A DNA stretch of 64,000 nucleotides from Halobacteriovoraceae bacterium (GTDB lineage Bacteria; Bdellovibrionota; Bacteriovoracia; Bacteriovoracales; Bacteriovoracaceae), in contig JACKAK010000011.1 in assembly GCA_020635115.1 (NCBI GenBank), positions 62,001 through 126,000 of the forward strand. The letters are read 5' to 3'. This document shows positions 18,913-28,023 of this stretch, in pieces. Below the pieces are notes generated by a model. It was given only the letters and a program-made list of their open reading frames with translations. It was not told the DNA's origin and ran no database searches. How positions within the stretch are numbered: position 1 is the first letter of the stretch; each line of letters opens with the position of its first letter. Made by a program: the position numbers and the translations under genes.

Positions 18913-19071
18913 AACTTATTTGTCTCCTTTGCAAGCTTTATATAATAAGAGATAGAAAATGACAGCTTAACACTTACAAAAATAAAAAATTATAGGGTTC
19001 CATATTTTTTATTTGCAATTTCTTCTTCTAGCTGACATGTTTTAAGAAGTTTTTTGTTTAGGGAGCAAAAA

Positions 19072-19830
19072 TTGAAAAAGTTATTATTCATTCTGATTGG
19101 GGTAACCTCATTTACAAACTTTGCGCAAGCACGAACAATTAGAAAGTATTTTAGAAACGGTAATTTCTATGTGTTTAATTACGAATTAGAATCTATTAAA
19201 TTTGTCGACCAAAAAAATGGAGAAGAACCTAGACAAATATTGAATGGAGATATTTCCCAAATCGAATCAGGAAGAAAATCAAATATGTTCTCAAAAGAGA
19301 TTGTTGAAGCATCCTCAATCCTCAAGGATGACTATGAATTTATTCTCCTTAAAAATAACGAATCACATCGATTTTATCCTGTTGTGGTTGATGGATTTGT
19401 AAATATTCTCACTCAATACGGCGAAGTCCAAACTTTGAATTATATGCACTTAGAAAGTGTCGTATTTTCATATCTCCAAGGACAGCAATTTCCTACTCCA
19501 GAAATAGAATATGATTTTTTTGAGTTCGAAGGTATTGAATTTATGCACCTAGAAATTCGAGTTAAAGATGAATATCATCAACCTACTTATGATAATTACC
19601 TCATACGTGAGGACGGTACTCATTTTTTCTTTTCAAATAGCGATGAATCACTCTTGGGTAAAATTAGGCCATCCAAAAACGGCGAATTTGATTCTAACAT
19701 AGATAAGCTAGGATATAACTTGAGATTATTTAATGATTACTCTATTAACTATATAACAGAAAAAAATTCTTTACATTGGGATGTTTTACTCAAAACTGTT
19801 CATAGCAATTGTGAACAATACTTACTTTAA
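19072..19830 (+). CDS. Exported protein of unknown function (252 aa)
   Basis: The start TTG 19072 is chosen because GGGAG is placed correctly and it yields a clean signal peptide (MKKLLFILIGVTSFTNFAQA). The mature chain is rich in Glu, Tyr and Phe with predicted beta strands; no family is recognised. Its stop overlaps the stop region of the convergent permease gene by four bases. Confidence 0.65.
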   Translation: MKKLLFILIGVTSFTNFAQARTIRKYFRNGNFYVFNYELESIKFVDQKNGEEPRQILNGDISQIESGRKSNMFSKEIVEASSILKDDYEFILLKNNESHRFYPVVVDGFVNILTQYGEVQTLNYMHLESVVFSYLQGQQFPTPEIEYDFFEFEGIEFMHLEIRVKDEYHQPTYDNYLIREDGTHFFFSNSDESLLGKIRPSKNGEFDSNIDKLGYNLRLFNDYSINYITEKNSLHWDVLLKTVHSNCEQYLL

Positions 19831-22013
19831 TCTTTATCGTTAGCAGTCTTTTCTAATCTTATGACAGAGCAAGCTGATTTTGCCGTAATCCTATCGTATT
19901 TATTACCAAAATATTTTTGAAAGAAATTCAATTTTAATTGTCCAAAAACTATAAGGTCATACTCAGCTGTTGTCTCAATTAACGTTTGAGTTTCATGTTT
20001 TCCTTGAATAATTTTGAAATTTAATTTTAAACATTCACAATCTGCATAGAGTTTCACTAGATTATCACGCTCATTGTTAACTTCATCTCTGTTAAGATCG
20101 TTTTTGACAAATTTTGCAATAGTTAAATCCGCGCCATTAACAGATGCAAAATGATCAGCAATATTCACAACTTGATAGTCAAGATGATTATAATTTATCA
20201 GAACTAAAACTTTTCGAATATAACGAACACCAGTGTCTCTAAAGGATAAAATATTACATGAAAGGTGATCTTTCATCCAATCTATCGGAGAATGTATTGT
20301 AAAGGCCCCTCTGGTCTTTCCTCCCCATTCTGTTAACAACCAATCAATTTGTAAACGGCCATGAAGATCATGAACTGTTTTTAAAATATCATGCGAAACG
20401 ATCGGATCATAATTTATATCCGACTCTAATGATTTTGCCATTGCAGTTATTCTTCGCCTAAGGGAACGCACAAAAGTAAATTCCTCTCTTAAATCACTTA
20501 GATCTGTTTGCTCTGGAACTTCAATTAAATGAGAAACTTCAACTTTACCTTCTCCGGCCAATGCGACACCAATTTCTACAAGTGTCTCAGAAGATCTCTC
20601 CTTTCCAAAAAGAGTAACTAAGACATTGGTTTTCTCGGCCAAATCAAACAGCTCAATATTATTTGTAAAAAAATGTGGACGAGCATCCTCTTCATCTTCT
20701 TCTATAAGATCTTTTCTTTTTCCTCTAATTCCAATAACACCCAATCGATTTGTGTTTTTTCTCCCATAAATGAGATAGACAAAAATTCCGGGAATGATAA
20801 CTCCCAAAAGTGCAGCAGGCACAATGTATCCCATTGATCCAAGAAGTATGATACTAATTATTATTCCGGAAATCTGAATTAATGGATAAAGTGGCGATTT
20901 ATATTTAGGTTTATACCATTGAACTCTAGATTCTCTTAAAACAATGACAGCAACCATGAGGAAAGAAAAATTAAATATCATCAGTGCTGAAGCAATTTTT
21001 GCAATTTTTGTAACATCAACGAAGATTAAACAAATTGCTATAAGCATAGATGAAAAAACTATTCCGTAAGTCGGAGTTAAATAATGGGAGTTAAGTTTTC
21101 CAAAAAAACTCGGTAATAACTGATCTCTTCCCATTGCAAAGGGAAATCTCGAAGCCGCAAGAATTCCAGCGTTTGCCATCGAGGTCATCGTTAAAATACC
21201 AATGACTGCTGCAACCGTTCCTAGTATTTGTCCCCCAAATTGATAGGCCAAATTATAAATTGGTTTCATATCTCCAAAAAGGGTTTCGACTTTCAGATTT
21301 CCAACCAAAGTAAATGTGACTAGACAATAGATTGCCGTAATTGCGAGTAAGGATAAAAAAATACCCCTAGGTAAGTTTTTCTCAGGCATTTTAATTTCTT
21401 CAGCTATAGCAGCAATTTTTGTTACACCTGCATATGAAATATAAACCATAGCAGTCGCCGCAAATAATCCACTTGGGCCATGAAGCATAAAAGGAGAAAA
21501 ATAGGACTCATCAACACTGTTGATTCCTAGTCCTATTAAACCAACCAGTCCTACACAGGCAATAGATACCACAGTGATTAAAACACCTGTGACTTTTCCA
21601 ACCCCAAGAATATTTAATAAGGTGATAATTGCTAGTAGAGTCATCGATGTAGGTAATAAAGGTATTTTTGCTAAAACTGTCAAATAAGCACTAAATCCAA
21701 TCAAAGCAAAAGCACATTTGAAAAGTAGTGATAGCCAAAGTCCCAGACCTGTGACTGTTCCAAATAAAGGCCCAAATGTTCTCTCTATATAAACATATGT
21801 TCCACCACTTGTAGGCATGGCCGTGGCCAATTCCGCTTTGGAAATGGCCGCAGGTAAAATTCCAATTGCTGCTAAAAAATAGGCCAACCAGACAGAAGGA
21901 CCGGTTTCACCAACGGCCAGACCTGGTAAAACAAATATCCCAGAACCTAACATTGAACTCATGCTGATGGCGAATACACTACCAAGTCCTAATCGTCTCT
22001 CAAGTTTTTTCAA
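19827..22013 (-). CDS. APC-family amino-acid permease with C-terminal USP-like region
   Basis: The first 430 residues form the membrane domain of the amino acid-polyamine-organocation superfamily, with about 12 hydrophobic helices and the hallmark SSMLGSGIFVLPG in helix 1. The C-terminal 290 residues are soluble and look like one or two universal-stress-protein-like modules (VLVLINYNHLDYQVVNIADH and, at the end, YDLIVFGQLKLNFF). This architecture is known in bacterial cationic-amino-acid-type transporters, with the tail thought to regulate transport by binding nucleotide. The TTG start has only a weak AAGG upstream. The substrate cannot be assigned. Confidence 0.87.
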   Translation of the reverse strand: MKKLERRLGLGSVFAISMSSMLGSGIFVLPGLAVGETGPSVWLAYFLAAIGILPAAISKAELATAMPTSGGTYVYIERTFGPLFGTVTGLGLWLSLLFKCAFALIGFSAYLTVLAKIPLLPTSMTLLAIITLLNILGVGKVTGVLITVVSIACVGLVGLIGLGINSVDESYFSPFMLHGPSGLFAATAMVYISYAGVTKIAAIAEEIKMPEKNLPRGIFLSLLAITAIYCLVTFTLVGNLKVETLFGDMKPIYNLAYQFGGQILGTVAAVIGILTMTSMANAGILAASRFPFAMGRDQLLPSFFGKLNSHYLTPTYGIVFSSMLIAICLIFVDVTKIAKIASALMIFNFSFLMVAVIVLRESRVQWYKPKYKSPLYPLIQISGIIISIILLGSMGYIVPAALLGVIIPGIFVYLIYGRKNTNRLGVIGIRGKRKDLIEEDEEDARPHFFTNNIELFDLAEKTNVLVTLFGKERSSETLVEIGVALAGEGKVEVSHLIEVPEQTDLSDLREEFTFVRSLRRRITAMAKSLESDINYDPIVSHDILKTVHDLHGRLQIDWLLTEWGGKTRGAFTIHSPIDWMKDHLSCNILSFRDTGVRYIRKVLVLINYNHLDYQVVNIADHFASVNGADLTIAKFVKNDLNRDEVNNERDNLVKLYADCECLKLNFKIIQGKHETQTLIETTAEYDLIVFGQLKLNFFQKYFGNKYDRITAKSACSVIRLEKTANDKD

Positions 22014-22051
22014 TTTTTGGCCTTTGTTAATTCACTTTTGTCGATTAATAT

Positions 22052-22057
22052 TATAGT
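22052..22057 (+). promoter_or_regulatory. -10 box TATAGT seven bases before an ATG
   Basis: TATAGT is followed by seven bases and ATG 22065, with no convincing ribosome binding site. No clear -35 is seen. This matches the leaderless layout of other genes in the window. Confidence 0.3.
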
Positions 22058-22064
22058 AATAGGT

Positions 22065-22670
22065 ATGCGCTCTGTCTTAATATATTTTCTCTCCATTGTT
22101 CTTAAGATTATCTTTAAAACATACAGAGTTGAGAGGTTTGGTCTTGAGAATCATCAAAGGTTAATGAATAATGGTAAACCTTTTATCTACGCTTTTTGGC
22201 ATGAACATATAATCTCGGCCACTTCAACTCATAAACCTGACAATATTTGGGCGATGATTAGCAGCTCCGATGATGGAGAAATTGCAACTAGGATTGTCAA
22301 ACATATGGGATTTAATGCTGTTAGAGGTAGCTCACATCGTAGAGGAGCTGCAGCGGCAAAAGATGCATTGAGAAAACTAAAAGAAGGCAAACTTCTGGCC
22401 ATCGCCATAGATGGCCCTAAAGGACCTAGAAGAGGCCCAAAAGCAGGAGTGGCCCAATTGGCCTATCTTGGTAAAGTTGCAATTTTACCCCTGAAAATTA
22501 TACCTTTGAATTTTTGGCAGTTTAATAGCTGGGATAAATTTAAATTTCCCAAACCTTTTAGTATAATTAAAATCGAATATTGTGAGCCAATATTTGTTAA
22601 CAAATCTGAAGAAATGGAATTATTGACAAAAAAGTTAACTGAAACTTTGAATTTAGATAAGCTAGTTTGA
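22065..22670 (+). CDS. DUF374-type lysophospholipid acyltransferase-like protein
   Basis: The 201-residue protein matches the DUF374 group of LPLAT-like proteins: FWHEHI (acyltransferase His motif), SSSDDGEIATRI, the conserved VRGSSHRRGAAAA, AIDGPKGPRRGPKAG and AILPLKI. A hydrophobic N-terminus (RSVLIYFLSIVLKIIF) anchors it to the inner membrane. Family members are thought to transfer acyl chains in lipid A or phospholipid synthesis. I start at ATG 22065 rather than at a TTG 48 bases upstream, because the family begins near the membrane segment. Confidence 0.85.
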   Translation: MRSVLIYFLSIVLKIIFKTYRVERFGLENHQRLMNNGKPFIYAFWHEHIISATSTHKPDNIWAMISSSDDGEIATRIVKHMGFNAVRGSSHRRGAAAAKDALRKLKEGKLLAIAIDGPKGPRRGPKAGVAQLAYLGKVAILPLKIIPLNFWQFNSWDKFKFPKPFSIIKIEYCEPIFVNKSEEMELLTKKLTETLNLDKLV

Positions 22671-22740
22671 AGTATATAAAAAAGATTTTGATTAAAAAAT
22701 GGATGATGACCTTTTAACAAAGATCACCATCCGACTATTT

Positions 22741-23904
22741 TCAGATCATTTCTACTATTGTTGCAACTCCTTGCCCCATTCCAATACACATTGTCGAGAT
22801 TCCCCATTTAAGATTTCTCTTTTTCATTTCATGGAGTAGGGTAGTTGTTATCCTTGCTCCTGAGCATCCAAGTGGGTGTCCCAAAGCAATGGCACCACCG
22901 TTAACATTAACTTTTTCTTCCATTACATCCAAAAGACCTAAATCCTTTAAGACTGGAAGAGATTGTGCTGCAAATGCTTCATTCAATTCAAACAGATCGA
23001 TCTCTTCTATTTTTTTATTGGCCCTTTTAAGTGCCTTTTTAACAGCTGGTACAGGCCCATATCCCATAATCGAAGCATTGCATCCTGCTGCGGCCATGGA
23101 AACAATTCTGGCCATGGGTTTAAGACCTAATTCTTTAGCTCTTTTTTCTGACATTACAAGAATGGCCGACGCTCCATCTGAAAGCGCAGAAGAATTTCCC
23201 GCTGTGACAGTCCCATTCACCGGATCAAAAACAGGTCTTAATGAATTCATTGCTTCTAGACTTGCATCTTTTCTAAAAACTTCATCCTCTGTCACAAGAA
23301 ATGGAAGTCCATTTTCGTCGTGTCCTAATGTTGGGATGATTTCATCTTTAAATCTTCCCTCTTCTGTTGCTTTAGCTGCACGTTGATGACTTCTGAGTGC
23401 AAATTGATCTTGCTTTTCTCTCGTTATTCCGTGCATTCTCCCGAGTAACTCTGCCGTTAGCCCCATCGCCCCCGCGGCCTTTGCTGTTGTTTGGGAGAGT
23501 TTTGGATTGAAGTCTACCCCATGAGTCATTGGGACATGTCCCATATGCTCTGTTCCTCCGATTAAATAAACTTCTCCTTGTCCGGCCATGATCGCCTGGG
23601 CGGCTATATGTAAGGCCGACATTGAAGAGCCGCAAAGTCGATTGACGGTTTGAGCCGATACAGATAAAGGAATTTTTGTTGCAAGTTGAGAGTTTCTTGC
23701 AATATTGTAACCTTGTTCAAGGGTTTGCTGGACACATCCCCATATAATATCTTCTATTTCAGACGGGTCTAGTTTTTGGTTTCTCTCTAATATAGCATTC
23801 ATTAAATGTGCAGTTAATTCTTCGGCACGTACATTTCGAAACACACCATTTTTTGACTTCGACATCGGAGTTCTGATGGCGTCAACTATTACTGCTTGAT
23901 TCAT
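22741..23904 (-). CDS. fadA: Acetyl-CoA acyltransferase (3-ketoacyl-CoA thiolase)
   Basis: The thiolase cleaves 3-ketoacyl-CoA to acetyl-CoA in fatty-acid beta-oxidation. It is 387 residues, the same length as the E. coli FadA. The acyl-accepting Cys is at residue 91 in NRLCGSSMSALH, the His is in GGAIALGHPLGCSGAR and the second Cys is in MCIGMGQG near the C-terminus. AAGGAG precedes the ATG. The gene follows fadB by 28 bases, and the two products are expected to form the beta-oxidation complex. Confidence 0.95.
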   Translation of the reverse strand: MNQAVIVDAIRTPMSKSKNGVFRNVRAEELTAHLMNAILERNQKLDPSEIEDIIWGCVQQTLEQGYNIARNSQLATKIPLSVSAQTVNRLCGSSMSALHIAAQAIMAGQGEVYLIGGTEHMGHVPMTHGVDFNPKLSQTTAKAAGAMGLTAELLGRMHGITREKQDQFALRSHQRAAKATEEGRFKDEIIPTLGHDENGLPFLVTEDEVFRKDASLEAMNSLRPVFDPVNGTVTAGNSSALSDGASAILVMSEKRAKELGLKPMARIVSMAAAGCNASIMGYGPVPAVKKALKRANKKIEEIDLFELNEAFAAQSLPVLKDLGLLDVMEEKVNVNGGAIALGHPLGCSGARITTTLLHEMKKRNLKWGISTMCIGMGQGVATIVEMI

Positions 23905-23932
23905 ATATTTCTCCTTAAAAATAAATTCTTTT

Positions 23933-26074
23933 TTAGTAAAAGTTTTTCCCTTCGCTGATCATTACTTCTAACATTCTCGGAATCGCATAGAGATTTCCAA
24001 GAGAATGGTATTTTTTTGAAAGTTCAGCTAAATTCTTTAATCCAATAGTATCAGCATATTTTAAGGCCCCAGTCCTAAAGGGAGGAAATCCTAATCCAAG
24101 TAAAAGACCCATATCCGCTTCTATTGGATTTTGAACTATTTTATCTTCCAAGCAACGAATGGTTTCAAATATCAATGGCAACATCATTCTTTCAATAATT
24201 ACCTGCTCATCAACTTCAACTTCTTTTTGAACAATTTCCTTGAGAAGTTTATACACCTCAGGGTTTAAATTCTTTATGGGTTTACCCTTTTTATCTAGTG
24301 TATACTCATAGAACCCAAGTCCATTTTTTTGACCATATCTATTATTTTCATACATTACATCAATGGCCGTTTTATTTTCCATTTTCATTCGATCTGGAAA
24401 TCCTTCGCCCATTACTTTTAATGCGTGTGAGGCAGTATCTAGTCCTACAACATCTAATAAATAGGCCGGGCCCATTGGCCATCCAAACTTCTCCATTGTT
24501 TTGTCAATTAATTTAAAATCCACTCCATCTTGAAGAAGCTTTATAAGTCCACCAAAGTAAGGAAAAAGAATTCTATTAACTAAAAAACCTGGACAGTCAT
24601 TTACAACAATTGGTGTTTTCCCCATTTGGAGGGCATAAGAGACAACTGTTGCAATAGTTTCATCAGATGTTTTTTCTCCTCTAATAACTTCAACTAGTGG
24701 CATTTTGTGAACAGGATTGAAAAAATGCATCCCACAAAAATTTTCAGGTCTTTTTAAATCCTGTGCTAATTTAGTAATTGAAATAGTAGATGTGTTCGAG
24801 GTGAGAACAGTATCTTCATTTATAGCATTTTCAACTTCCGCAAGAACTGACTTTTTAATTTTCTCATTTTCTACTACGGCCTCAATAATTACCTGGGCGT
24901 GTTGAAAATCACCGTAATTCAAAGTTGGTGCTATAAGATTGAGAGTTTGCGCCATCTTCGCTTCGTCTATTTTTTTTCTTTCAAGTTGTTTTCCAAGTAA
25001 CTTTGTCGCCTCGTTTAGACCAAGTCCAATGGCCTCTGGCCTGATGTCTTTCATAAGGATAGGTATTCCACTAGAAGCAGATTGGTAAGCAATACCACCA
25101 CCCATAATACCAGCACCAAGAACAGCTGCATGTTTTACGGTTCTAGCTTCTTTACTTAATTTTTTTGAATTTTTCTTGAGATATTGATCTCCTAAGAAAA
25201 CTCTAACGAGTGATTCAGCAACAGGTGTTTTCATGAGTTTAACAAACACGTCACCTTCAATATTAAGTGCCTCTTCTCGTGATAGTGTTGAACCTTTTTG
25301 AATTGTCTCAACGGCCTTTAGCGGAGCAGGGTAGTGAGGTCCGGCCATACCCGCAACAAATCCTTTGGCCCCTTCAAACACCATAGTAGATTCAATTTTA
25401 TCCAATTTAAGAGGTGACTTTTTCTGTAGATTTCTTTCATTCCATTTAAGTTCTCCACTATTTGCTCTATCAATAATGGTTAAAGCAGAAGTCAAAAGTT
25501 GATCTTCAGAAACGACAGCATCTACGGCCTCTATTTTGAAAGCATCTTGAGCTTTCCATTGCTTACCTGAAGCTATCCATTCGATTGCATGATCAGCTCC
25601 AATTAATCTAGAAAGTCTAACAGTTCCACCCCAACCTGGCATAATTCCAAGTTTAGTTTCGGGTAATCCTACTCTGGCCTTAGGTGTACAGATCCTATAA
25701 GTTGTCGAGAGGGAAACTTCAAATCCTCCGCCAAGTGCAAAACCAGTAATTGCACTAACGGTTGGGTATGGAAGGTCTTCAATTTTATTAAAGCTATTAT
25801 TGACTGCAACCAACCAAGCTTTCATATCTTCATCCTTAAGGGCCATTTTTCCAATGAATTCTGTAATATCAGCACCCATTACAAAATTATTCTTTGCTGA
25901 ATAAAGTATGAGACCACGAATATCACTTTGCTTAGTGATAATATCAGTGGCCTTGATAAATTCTTCAACTGTTTGAGCATTAAAAACGTTAACACTTTCG
26001 TTTTTTCTATCGAAAATTAAATGCAAGACGCCATTCTCATTTTTGAGTTGAAGGCAATTTCCATCCATCAACAT
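23933..26074 (-). CDS. fadB: Multifunctional enoyl-CoA hydratase / 3-hydroxyacyl-CoA dehydrogenase
   Basis: I start at ATG 26074, which AAAGGAG precedes by five bases. The 713-residue protein has an enoyl-CoA hydratase domain (about 1-190) with the oxyanion and Glu motifs ALGGGFEVSLS and GLPETKLGIMPGWGG. A Rossmann dehydrogenase domain (from about 325) begins with the NAD motif LGAGIMGGGIAY and has the catalytic HFFNPVHKMPLVEV. Two C-terminal dehydrogenase domains follow. The length and arrangement are those of FadB/FadJ. Paired with FadA, it carries out the middle steps of beta-oxidation. A palindrome at 26205 may be the operator. Confidence 0.95.
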   Translation of the reverse strand: MLMDGNCLQLKNENGVLHLIFDRKNESVNVFNAQTVEEFIKATDIITKQSDIRGLILYSAKNNFVMGADITEFIGKMALKDEDMKAWLVAVNNSFNKIEDLPYPTVSAITGFALGGGFEVSLSTTYRICTPKARVGLPETKLGIMPGWGGTVRLSRLIGADHAIEWIASGKQWKAQDAFKIEAVDAVVSEDQLLTSALTIIDRANSGELKWNERNLQKKSPLKLDKIESTMVFEGAKGFVAGMAGPHYPAPLKAVETIQKGSTLSREEALNIEGDVFVKLMKTPVAESLVRVFLGDQYLKKNSKKLSKEARTVKHAAVLGAGIMGGGIAYQSASSGIPILMKDIRPEAIGLGLNEATKLLGKQLERKKIDEAKMAQTLNLIAPTLNYGDFQHAQVIIEAVVENEKIKKSVLAEVENAINEDTVLTSNTSTISITKLAQDLKRPENFCGMHFFNPVHKMPLVEVIRGEKTSDETIATVVSYALQMGKTPIVVNDCPGFLVNRILFPYFGGLIKLLQDGVDFKLIDKTMEKFGWPMGPAYLLDVVGLDTASHALKVMGEGFPDRMKMENKTAIDVMYENNRYGQKNGLGFYEYTLDKKGKPIKNLNPEVYKLLKEIVQKEVEVDEQVIIERMMLPLIFETIRCLEDKIVQNPIEADMGLLLGLGFPPFRTGALKYADTIGLKNLAELSKKYHSLGNLYAIPRMLEVMISEGKNFY

Positions 26075-26204
26075 GCATTCTCCTTTGTAAATATAATTTA
26101 TGCCCCTCCAAATTACGTGAAGGCCAACCAATTGGAAAGCTGTTAGGGGCCAAATATCTAGAGCTATTTAAATATGAGTCTTATTTTTGGCAATTTTGTA
26201 TAAA

Positions 26205-26216
26205 TCAATATTGATG
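26205..26216. promoter_or_regulatory. 12-bp palindrome between fadB and the divergent gene
   Basis: ATCAATATTGAT is a perfect palindrome of 12 bases in the divergent intergenic region, close to a TATAAT box for the plus-strand gene. It may be an operator for either gene; no regulator family is identified. Confidence 0.25.
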
Positions 26217-26359
26217 GTAGTCAAATTCTTTATAATAAATTCTATTAAATACAAATAGTTATGTATATAATCTTAATGTGTATTGCTAGACTTGTGGCAT
26301 CAAAGGATAATGTGAACAAAACATCATATCTATATATGGTTCAATCAGGAGAAGTTAAA

Positions 26360-26764
26360 ATGGTTAAAATTGAAATCTTGGAAGGTCTTAATCGTGTGTA
26401 TCTCAAAACAACCGATTATATAACAATTGAAGATGTTAAAAACCTCAAAGTTCAACTTGAGTCACAGGTGCACAAACTAAGCCCTGGCTTTTATTTAGTT
26501 CATGACTTTTCTGGTGATGTTGTTGGTAATACGGAGACAAAGGAATACATACAAATTATTCAAGCAACTCTAAAAGAATGGGGTGCAAAAAGAGTAATTA
26601 GAGTCACTGGAGATAACAGTTTGCTAGAAAATTTTTTGACCAATGGCCAAAATGAAGAAATTGAAAATGACTTTTTCTACAATTGTAAGACTCTTGAAGA
26701 TGCAGAGAGCTATATCATGGAACAAAATGGTTTAGAACTTAACAAAAAAATTGGAGCAGCATAG
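26360..26764 (+). CDS. STAS-like small protein, first of a tandem pair (134 aa)
   Basis: The start ATG 26360 is supported by AGGAG eight bases upstream; a longer frame from 26261 lacks it. The fold is predicted as alternating beta and alpha (LNRVYLKTTDYITIEDVKNL and YLVHDFSGDVV), like STAS or SpoIIAA-type domains. It is clearly paralogous to the next gene. There is no Ser/Thr phosphorylation site I can identify. A TATAAT lies in the upstream region, near 26230-26245. Confidence 0.65.
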   Translation: MVKIEILEGLNRVYLKTTDYITIEDVKNLKVQLESQVHKLSPGFYLVHDFSGDVVGNTETKEYIQIIQATLKEWGAKRVIRVTGDNSLLENFLTNGQNEEIENDFFYNCKTLEDAESYIMEQNGLELNKKIGAA

Positions 26765-26784
26765 TTTTTTGACTTGGAGAAGAT

Positions 26785-27207
26785 ATGACAAAAGATAAGT
26801 TTAAAATAGTAGTCCAGACAGAGTTAAATCGGTTGTATTTGTATATTAACGGCTTTGTTACAGATGGAGAGGTTCGCTCAATAATAAAAAAAATTAATGA
26901 TGTCATTTTTGATTTAACCGAAGGTTTTGCTTTCATCATAGATATTTCAAATAATGCTTTGGCCTCTAAAAATATTGATAAAGATTTCCAGAAGGCCTTA
27001 GCAATGTTAAAAGGATATGGCGTTGGATTAATTATTAGGGTAATTGGAAATAATACTCTGGGGAATAATTTTTTAAAACTTCGACATGGATCTGGAAACT
27101 CCAATGTAAAAGTTTTTCAGGATCATTCTCAGGCGGAGAGATTTCTTATTCAATTTCAATCTAAATTATTTGAAGAAAAACTATCCTCTAAGGTGAGAGT
27201 AGATTAA
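26785..27207 (+). CDS. STAS-like small protein, second of a tandem pair (140 aa)
   Basis: The N-terminal half aligns with the preceding protein: LNRLYLYINGFVTDGEV matches LNRVYLKTTDYITIEDV, and FIIDISNNAL matches YLVHDFSGDV; GLIIRVIGNNTLGNNFL matches RVIRVTGDNSLLENFL. A gene duplication is the simplest explanation. A GGAG lies 5-8 bases before the ATG. The 3' end overlaps the convergent lipoprotein gene by 20 bases. Confidence 0.65.
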   Translation: MTKDKFKIVVQTELNRLYLYINGFVTDGEVRSIIKKINDVIFDLTEGFAFIIDISNNALASKNIDKDFQKALAMLKGYGVGLIIRVIGNNTLGNNFLKLRHGSGNSNVKVFQDHSQAERFLIQFQSKLFEEKLSSKVRVD

Positions 27208-27991
27208 TTGCAAAGGCCATAAAAAAACCTGTTTCAAAAAAATTTTCAATTTCTACACTTTTGGTCTTGAAATTGTCGCCAAGAAAAACATGATGTGTAT
27301 GTGAAATTCCAAGAACCAAGTGTTCTGTGAAATAATGGTAAAAATCAGCTCTAAACATATTAACAAAGGGTTTAACTTTTGTCTCTCTTGCTCCTTCATA
27401 TTGGCCATCAAACCACATAGGGCCTCCGCCAAGTCCTCCAGCGATACTTCCATAGTTGGGCAAATCGTATTGAACTTTTACCATCATCGCAATGTGAAAA
27501 AATCGAAAGTAAATATCCTCACTAAATTGTGCATCAAAAAATTTCAAACTAGGGGAAAATCGAATATGCCATTTATCTTTTCCGAGTGGTGGTTGAAGAC
27601 GAAAGATACTCAGTGATCTAAAGATACTAAAACGACTAGGGTTTTTATCTGTACTTCCCTTCAAATATTGATCGTAGATTTTGTCTTCATCTATTCCGTA
27701 ACTTGAATTTCTAATAATTGTAGTTCCTACAGCATTTGGAAGGATTCTGACGATTATACCCGAGAAGGACTTAGGTTTGGGGTTTTCTATATATCTTTCT
27801 TCAATTTTTTTACTTAGATTTATGAATAAATTTCCAAGAGAGTCTTCAAATTTTCTCACATTTTGTAAAAAAGGGTATTCCTGTTGATCTTCTTTTGAAG
27901 TTTTTTCAGTATTAATTTCCTCTACAGGTTCAATCTTCTTTTGAACATGAGAACATGAAATAAAAAATAAACAGATGATAAACCAATTCAT
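27188..27991 (-). CDS. Lipoprotein of unknown function (267 aa)
   Basis: The signal peptide ends in a lipobox-like FFISC, so a lipidated Cys near residue 13 is likely. A charged linker is followed by a beta-rich domain with aromatic residues (RFSPSLKFFDAQFSEDIYFRFFHIA), which could be a small barrel. It is not a known family to me. No ribosome binding site is visible; a TAGTAT eight bases before the ATG suggests a leaderless start. Confidence 0.62.
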   Translation of the reverse strand: MNWFIICLFFISCSHVQKKIEPVEEINTEKTSKEDQQEYPFLQNVRKFEDSLGNLFINLSKKIEERYIENPKPKSFSGIIVRILPNAVGTTIIRNSSYGIDEDKIYDQYLKGSTDKNPSRFSIFRSLSIFRLQPPLGKDKWHIRFSPSLKFFDAQFSEDIYFRFFHIAMMVKVQYDLPNYGSIAGGLGGGPMWFDGQYEGARETKVKPFVNMFRADFYHYFTEHLVLGISHTHHVFLGDNFKTKSVEIENFFETGFFMAFAINLLSP

Positions 27992-28023
27992 GGAGGCGGA
28001 TACTACAACAAAATACTAAAACT

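Noticed and set aside
22680..22735. Terminator between the acyltransferase and fadA
   Set aside because: GGATGATGACC can pair with GATCACCATCC but with two mismatches and no T run, so I do not call it.
23372..23635. Arg-rich frame on the minus strand inside the thiolase gene
   Set aside because: It lies in another frame of fadA, and has no ribosome binding site or family.
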